The position numbers and the translations under genes are program-made. The notes beneath the pieces were generated by a model. It had not been told where the DNA came from and searched no databases. It saw only the letters and a program-made list of their open reading frames with translations. This document shows positions 59,275 to 64,000 of a stretch of DNA of 64,000 nt, in pieces. Source of the DNA: Paramecium sonneborni (taxonomy: Eukaryota > Ciliophora > Oligohymenophorea > Peniculida > Parameciidae). Every line of letters starts with the position of its first letter. The stretch's first letter is position 1. Location: the NCBI GenBank assembly GCA_905182985.1, contig CAJJDN010000102.1, positions 138,125 to 202,124 on the forward strand, given 5' to 3'.

Positions 59275-60730
59275 TCACAATATTTCATTTTATTTAGATT
59301 GTAGTTGTGGACCCCATAAACCAAAATAATAATCTGTATTTGGTTGATTTCGAACTTAATCTGATTCAAGTTCATCTTATTAGGTCGAGTCATTGTTTTA
59401 CGTTGGAGATTATTTTTAAGGATCTTATACTTGAGAAGGCTATAATTAATTCTAATTTTAGGAAATTTCAGAAACCTAATTCTGAATAACTTATTTTTAT
59501 GGCTAATCCTAACTTTCTTTTGATTATTAATTCTCTAGTTCATTAGCTTAAATTTACGGATTTATACGCTAATCCAATTTTTAATTATCCCATTCAGAGC
59601 TTTTTTAAACCTAAGGATTGGGGATTTAAGTATTACACTGAAATGGTTATTGTGTCTAACATTGATTTTAATTTGATCTGGGCTATTCTTAATACCCATA
59701 GTTGTAATTTATAGGAATACCTATTTAAAGTCCATTTTAGATATTCTATTGTGGTACCTATTATTGTGGTATCTGCTATTAAGGCATCTGATATTGCGGT
59801 ATCTACTATGGTGTCTAATATATTGGCATCTACTATTGTGGTTTTTGCTATTATGACATCTGCTATAGTGTCATCTACTATTATGGTATCTGATATTGTG
59901 GTATCTACTATTATGGTCTCTGATATTGAAGTATCTGTATCTGATATTATGGTATCTGCTAGTATGGTATCTGTTATTATGGTATCTTCTATTGTGGAAT
60001 CTGCTAAAATTATTAAAAGCCTTAAAGAGGCTGTTAATAGTTTGCATTCATTTAGAATTATTATTATTGTTATTATTGATTTCCATTAATAGGAACACCT
60101 ATTGGAGAAACCTAAATTTAATTTTACGGAATGCCTCCTGACGTATTTCCATAAGATTATTAATTAAAAGTAGGCTATTGCACATAGATAATACTGGGAT
60201 CATTTGGATCAATAATAATTTAACATTGTTTTCTTGCAAAGTTTTCCAACACACGAGCATCAGGAACTCTTTAACCTTAATTTCTATATCTTCTAATATG
60301 TGCTAATAAACCAACCACTATTTTTAGAAACCTATCACATCCTAATATATTAATTTATTCTAACCCCCTGCTTAGAACCACAATTTAAATTTAGTTCTTC
60401 CTGGTAGTAGATTGTATAAAGGATCCACTATCCCTTCAAAGTAATTATTCCCAAATAGTGGTTATTCAAATTTCTCTGCACTTAGATAGGCCAAAGGAAT
60501 ATCAAAAGACTTAAAAGAATCCTTTTAATAGTTCTAATTTACAAAAACTATTCTACATGTTGTTAGAAATACCTAATTTAAAGAAAATTTTTTACTCTTC
60601 CTTTAGCTTTAAACTTACCCCTATTTTCAATTTTGAAATCTCCTTCCATTTCGTTTCTATGTAATATAAAGAACTCTTGGTCTACTTTTAACGGAACTCC
60701 TGTTTAAGTAATTGGTGGATTTAAAGCCAT
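59275..60730 (-). CDS. WBP2-like GRAM-domain protein with PQQQ pentapeptide repeats
   Basis: Introns at 60573-60595 and 60342-60364 give 469 residues. Residues 1-140 match the WBP2/GRAM domain: MALNPPITQTGVPL, GRVFLTTCRIVFVN, SFDIPLAYLSAEKFEQPLF, GNNYFEGIVD and TKFKLWFQAGG. Then a long tail has about 17 pentapeptides of the form [IM]-P-Q-[QY]-Q (59745-60010), and after it a Gln/Asn-rich end with GLWGPQLQ. WBP2 proteins act as WW-domain partners and transcription co-activators in animals. Here the PPxY motifs are replaced by the PQQQ array, so that role is not assured. Plus-strand frames over the repeat (…IMVSDIVVS…) are antisense shadows. Confidence 0.85.
59745..60010 (-). repeat. 15-bp degenerate tandem repeat coding PQQQ[IM]
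   Basis: Minus-strand units of the type ATACCACAATAGCAG repeat with point changes and occasional 3-bp steps. Gln is spelled by TAA, TAG and CAA/CAG in mixture, which shows age and drift under selection for Gln/Pro. Confidence 0.85.
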
Positions 60731-60849
60731 ATTATTATTACAGGAAATAAATATAGAATGAAGATTTGATTAGTTATGAATAAAGACAATTATAAAATAG
60801 CATATGTTTTTATGTTTTATATAATATAGATATATTATTATACTATGTA

Positions 60850-61515
60850 TCAACGATTTGTTTTTGCTACTTTTTCAAGTTCATCTCTTTTCTTAATAGT
60901 ATAAGACTTTTATCCATCTTCATTGGCTGCTGCAATAAGTTCATCAGCAAGAGCTTCAGAAATAGTTTTCATTTTCTTGAAAACAGATTCTCTAACACCT
61001 TTAGCAAGATTATGTACTGCCTATATGAGATATAATTTTTATAATTACTTCATTGACTCTTCTAATAGGGGCAACATCGACAGCTTATTATTTAGCAACA
61101 CCACCAGTACCAACTTTTGTGAAATCTTCTCTAGCTCCACCTCTTTAAACAGCCAATGATAATACTTGAAGAGGATTCTTACCTGTTAACAAGTGTACAA
61201 TTTCAAATGCATGTCTTATTATGGCAACAGCCTTTACTTTTTTACCTGTATTACGTCCATGGAACATAAGTGCACCTGCCAATCTTTCTACTATTGGACA
61301 TTATGCCTTTCTGAACTTCTTTCGTTGATATCTAATATAGATTTAAACAAATACCTTCCAGCGGTATGGGGAACAAAAACTCTTGATTTTGAAGTTTACA
61401 CTGCAATGTAATCTTTAAAACATTAGTCTGTAACTTGAACCTCATCATAATCCCATTTGCCAAATAATTTAGGTTGATTTGCAAATTTCACACTCACTAC
61501 TTATTCCTCTGCCAT
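60850..61515 (-). CDS. RPS5: Small-subunit ribosomal protein uS7 (RPS5)
   Basis: Introns at 61332-61354 and 61021-61048 give 204 residues, the same length as human RPS5. Sequence landmarks: [103 protein letters not shown] and [13 protein letters not shown]. It binds the 3' major domain of 18S rRNA at the mRNA exit side of the head. Codon use is richer in C/G than its neighbours, as expected of a highly expressed gene. Confidence 0.98.
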
Positions 61516-61614
61516 TTTAAAAATAAGGATTTATTTTTAATTTAAAAATTCCTAATACTAAAGAATATCCATAACATAATAGATGATATATAAAAATATA
61601 ATTAAATAATACTG

Positions 61615-64000
61615 TCAAGCAGGTAATTAAGCTAATTATTTAAGTCTATCTTATTAATTTTTTACTAATTTTTACAATTCATCAATCTCTAGATTTTATT
61701 TTTTATCAATATCATTATTTTCTCTAATTGAATCTTACATAGTAGAAACAGTTTTCTATGATTCATCTAATCTAACCTCAATACTTTTTAAATCATTATT
61801 AAATTTAAGATTTTAGTCTTCTAGCTCCCCTTCTAATTTTGAATTTTTTTAATCAATCTATTTTAGTTCATTTTACAATTATTAAAAATTAACATTGATA
61901 GAATCTACACGTTCTCCAAAAATTACGATTTTTTCATTTAATTACTCAACATTTTAAGCTAAAATTTAAGAAAGGTTTTAAATTTTTTTTTATTCTGAAT
62001 TCACTTATTCAATATTCTTATCAATATCTTATTACTTGAATATAATAGTTTCATTTTCTTTTTTAAGAATATCAACATCAGTTATATTTTCATCTAACAT
62101 ATTTTTATGTTAAGTTTAGAGTTCATTTAAATCTTTAATGTTTGTACTAATTTACAAAATATCTTATTTAATGTTATCTACAGATAAATTTACTTCTTTA
62201 ATTTGATTTTGTTAGTCTTCTTTGATCAATTATTATTGTTATCTAAATAAATAAAAAAGAAATACTTGAGTTCTTGAATGCTATCAGCCATTAATTTCAA
62301 TCCTTTCATTTATGTTTATTAATAAGCTTCATTTTAGTCAAGAATAAGTTTAGTTTTTTCTACAACTACTTATTGATTTTCCTCAATAACTTCTCTAAAG
62401 ATTCTAAATTTATTGGATGAATCTTCATCCAACTTATTAACTTTATCTTCTAGAAATTGAACAGTTGCATTAACTGCTTCTAAAATTTGATTTTTTTCAA
62501 TAGATATTCTTTCCAATAAATGTGTTTATTAATCTTCAATAACAGTTTAAAAGTCTTATCTAATCATATCAATATTCTATTCGATAATTGTCTATCTAGA
62601 ATTCAGATCTTATTTCAATCCTTCAAATGCTGCTATATGTTATTTAAATGATTCACCAAATTTGGAAAATATCACTTTAACTTTTTCATACTTCTAAGCA
62701 GATGTCTTAATAGCCTAAAATAAATTAAAATTGTATTAACCTTGTTTATTTCATCATCAATATATAAGGATAATCTTTCTGCTTTTTCAGCTTGATCCTT
62801 CTCTAATTATTTTACTTATGTTTATAAAGCTCTATTAGCCATTTCTATTTGATCTTTTAAACTATTTAAATCTGAAACAATATCAGTAGCAATCGCAGAT
62901 GTAAGATTTTTTAATTCTGTATCTGTTGATAATCTAGTTTGAACTTCAATTCTTATCATATCTGTTATTTTTTCAGTAATATTAGCTTAATGAGTCTTGA
63001 ACAATTCATTTTCTTATTTGATATTCTCTTAAATCTTTAATAAATCTCCTCTTAATTAAACTTCATGTGAATATCTTTAAGCTTCTTCATTTTAAATATT
63101 TACTAGAATTTAATTCACTTATGTTTCAATAATAGTTTACAATGAACGAATGGCTTCATCTTTTTTTTATGAATCAACACGTTAAAATTATTCTAAAGAT
63201 CTTAATTACGATATAACTTCCTCTCTCTCATATTACAATCTCTCCATATTGATTTAATCTTTTAAGCTCTAAGCTTATTTCATCTCTTCCATAGTTTTGA
63301 CTCTCTATTCATGTTCCATAACAATTCTATTTATAACTTCTGTTACTCTAGTATCTAATCTTTAAGTATAATCTTATTATATCAATTATAACATTCCCTT
63401 AAACTCTTCTTAGATTCTCTAATTAGCCATATCTACTCTATTTATTTATTCATGATCTTTTAATTAATCTTTCTAAATTAATTAATTATTTAATCATACC
63501 CCTAAAGCTAATAAATTAGCCTCTAAAGCCATAACTCTTTTTTCTATTCTCTCATTTGTTTCATTAATAAAATTCATTCCAGAATCACCTCTCTAAGCTA
63601 CTTAAATTAACGCCTTCTCTCCATTATATATTTTACTCTCCATTCCATTAATTCTTTACTCAAAATGCTAATGAGAAGTTGATAATGATTCCTATAATTT
63701 CTCTTACAATTCTCCTAATCTTACCATCTCCATAAATAATGCTTTTGTTTTCTCTCTCTCCTTTTATAAATGAGAACTTTCTTCTGTTATCTTCTCTTAC
63801 AACATTCCTCTCATCTATAATACCTCATTAGTATCTTTATTTTAAGTGTTCTTTAAAAAGTACAACAACTCTTTAAGATTTTACTCTTAGATTGCCACTT
63901 TAGAACCCAATTCACTCTTCTGTCTATCTTAAGCTATAATCTTTGTTTCCAATGAATACATCTTATTCTACAAGTCTTCAAATATTTAGTTTGGCTATTA
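61615..64000 (-). CDS. Long coiled-coil protein, 5' end beyond the window
   Basis: From the window edge down to TGA 61615-61617, with short introns on the way (for example 26-27 nt ones near 62715-62740 and 63474-63500, and a 23-nt one near 62250). The chain is almost entirely heptad-rich coiled coil (EKITEESSHLQKEREKTKAL, NETNERIEKRVMALEAN, VNATVQFLEDKVNKLDED). No globular motif in the part present. Such proteins in ciliates often belong to basal body, cortex or ciliary structures; that is a guess. The start and any N-terminal domain are not visible. Confidence 0.75.

Noticed and set aside
59751..60141. Plus-strand ORFs of 112 and 81 codons with a pentapeptide repeat (…IMVSDIVVS…)
   Set aside because: They are antisense to the PQQQ repeat of the WBP2-like gene, whose minus frame continues into a conserved GRAM domain.
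1..64000. tRNA or rRNA genes, transposase genes, inverted-repeat elements, telomere repeats
   Set aside because: Scanned by eye on both strands in the gaps; no cloverleaf-like GC-rich segment, transposase motif or telomeric G4T2/G3T3 run was found. A tool search could still find a weak one.

Overview
The window looks like macronuclear DNA of a ciliate of the Paramecium type. It is extremely AT-rich. Conserved proteins read through only if TAA and TAG are glutamine and TGA is the only stop. Genes are interrupted by tiny introns of 20-37 nt (GT...TAG, less often ...AAG or ...CAG), and neighbouring genes lie 15-170 bp apart on both strands. Any standard-code or intron-blind ORF call is therefore only a fragment. 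I rebuilt the genes by reading through TAA/TAG and placing introns; for nearly all of them the spliced length is an exact multiple of three and the joins fall on conserved residues.

Assembly: four single N bases (1307, 15627, 35181, 46172) are each followed by what reads as an exact repeat of the 1.1-1.25 kb before them (179-1306, 14474-15626, 34106-35180, 44918-46171). These look like unmerged contig ends, so about 4.6 kb of the window is probably artificial and features there are listed once plus a copy.

Layout. 1-11 kb: an AT-rich start with a decayed ubiquitin-like relic, a coiled-coil gene with one in-frame TGA, a BAH-PHD chromatin reader, and a 17-unit polyubiquitin gene whose 3' flank is duplicated beyond its 5' end. 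11-20 kb: an EF-hand protein, a large coiled-coil protein and a mitochondrial carrier. 20-32 kb: a SAXO-like axonemal protein, an RNase III-fold protein with half its active site missing, a DUSP-USP deubiquitinase, a decayed stretch, a SIZ1/PIAS SUMO ligase, a small membrane protein, the dynein assembly factor DNAAF3, and a histidine-ammonia-lyase-like protein without its catalytic triad. 32-44 kb: a B-box-like protein, a single PH domain, an SDR pseudogene, a kinase-like protein without catalytic motifs, the rRNA-processing nuclease FCF1, small ORFs and a polytopic membrane protein. 44-64 kb: TRM11, a MORN protein, USP5/isopeptidase T, a Q/N-rich protein, a multi-EF-hand protein, DNAAF1, topoisomerase I, a WD40-like protein, a ciliate-type EF-hand protein, a WBP2/GRAM protein with PQQQ repeats, ribosomal protein uS7, and the 3' part of a long coiled-coil gene that runs off the end.

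Themes: ubiquitin/SUMO (polyubiquitin, two USPs, SIZ1/PIAS), motile cilia (DNAAF1, DNAAF3, SAXO), RNA processing (FCF1, TRM11, RNase III fold), and several conserved folds that have lost catalytic residues. These are unlinked cellular functions in a compact genome, not an operon. I found no tRNA, rRNA, CRISPR array or transposon.
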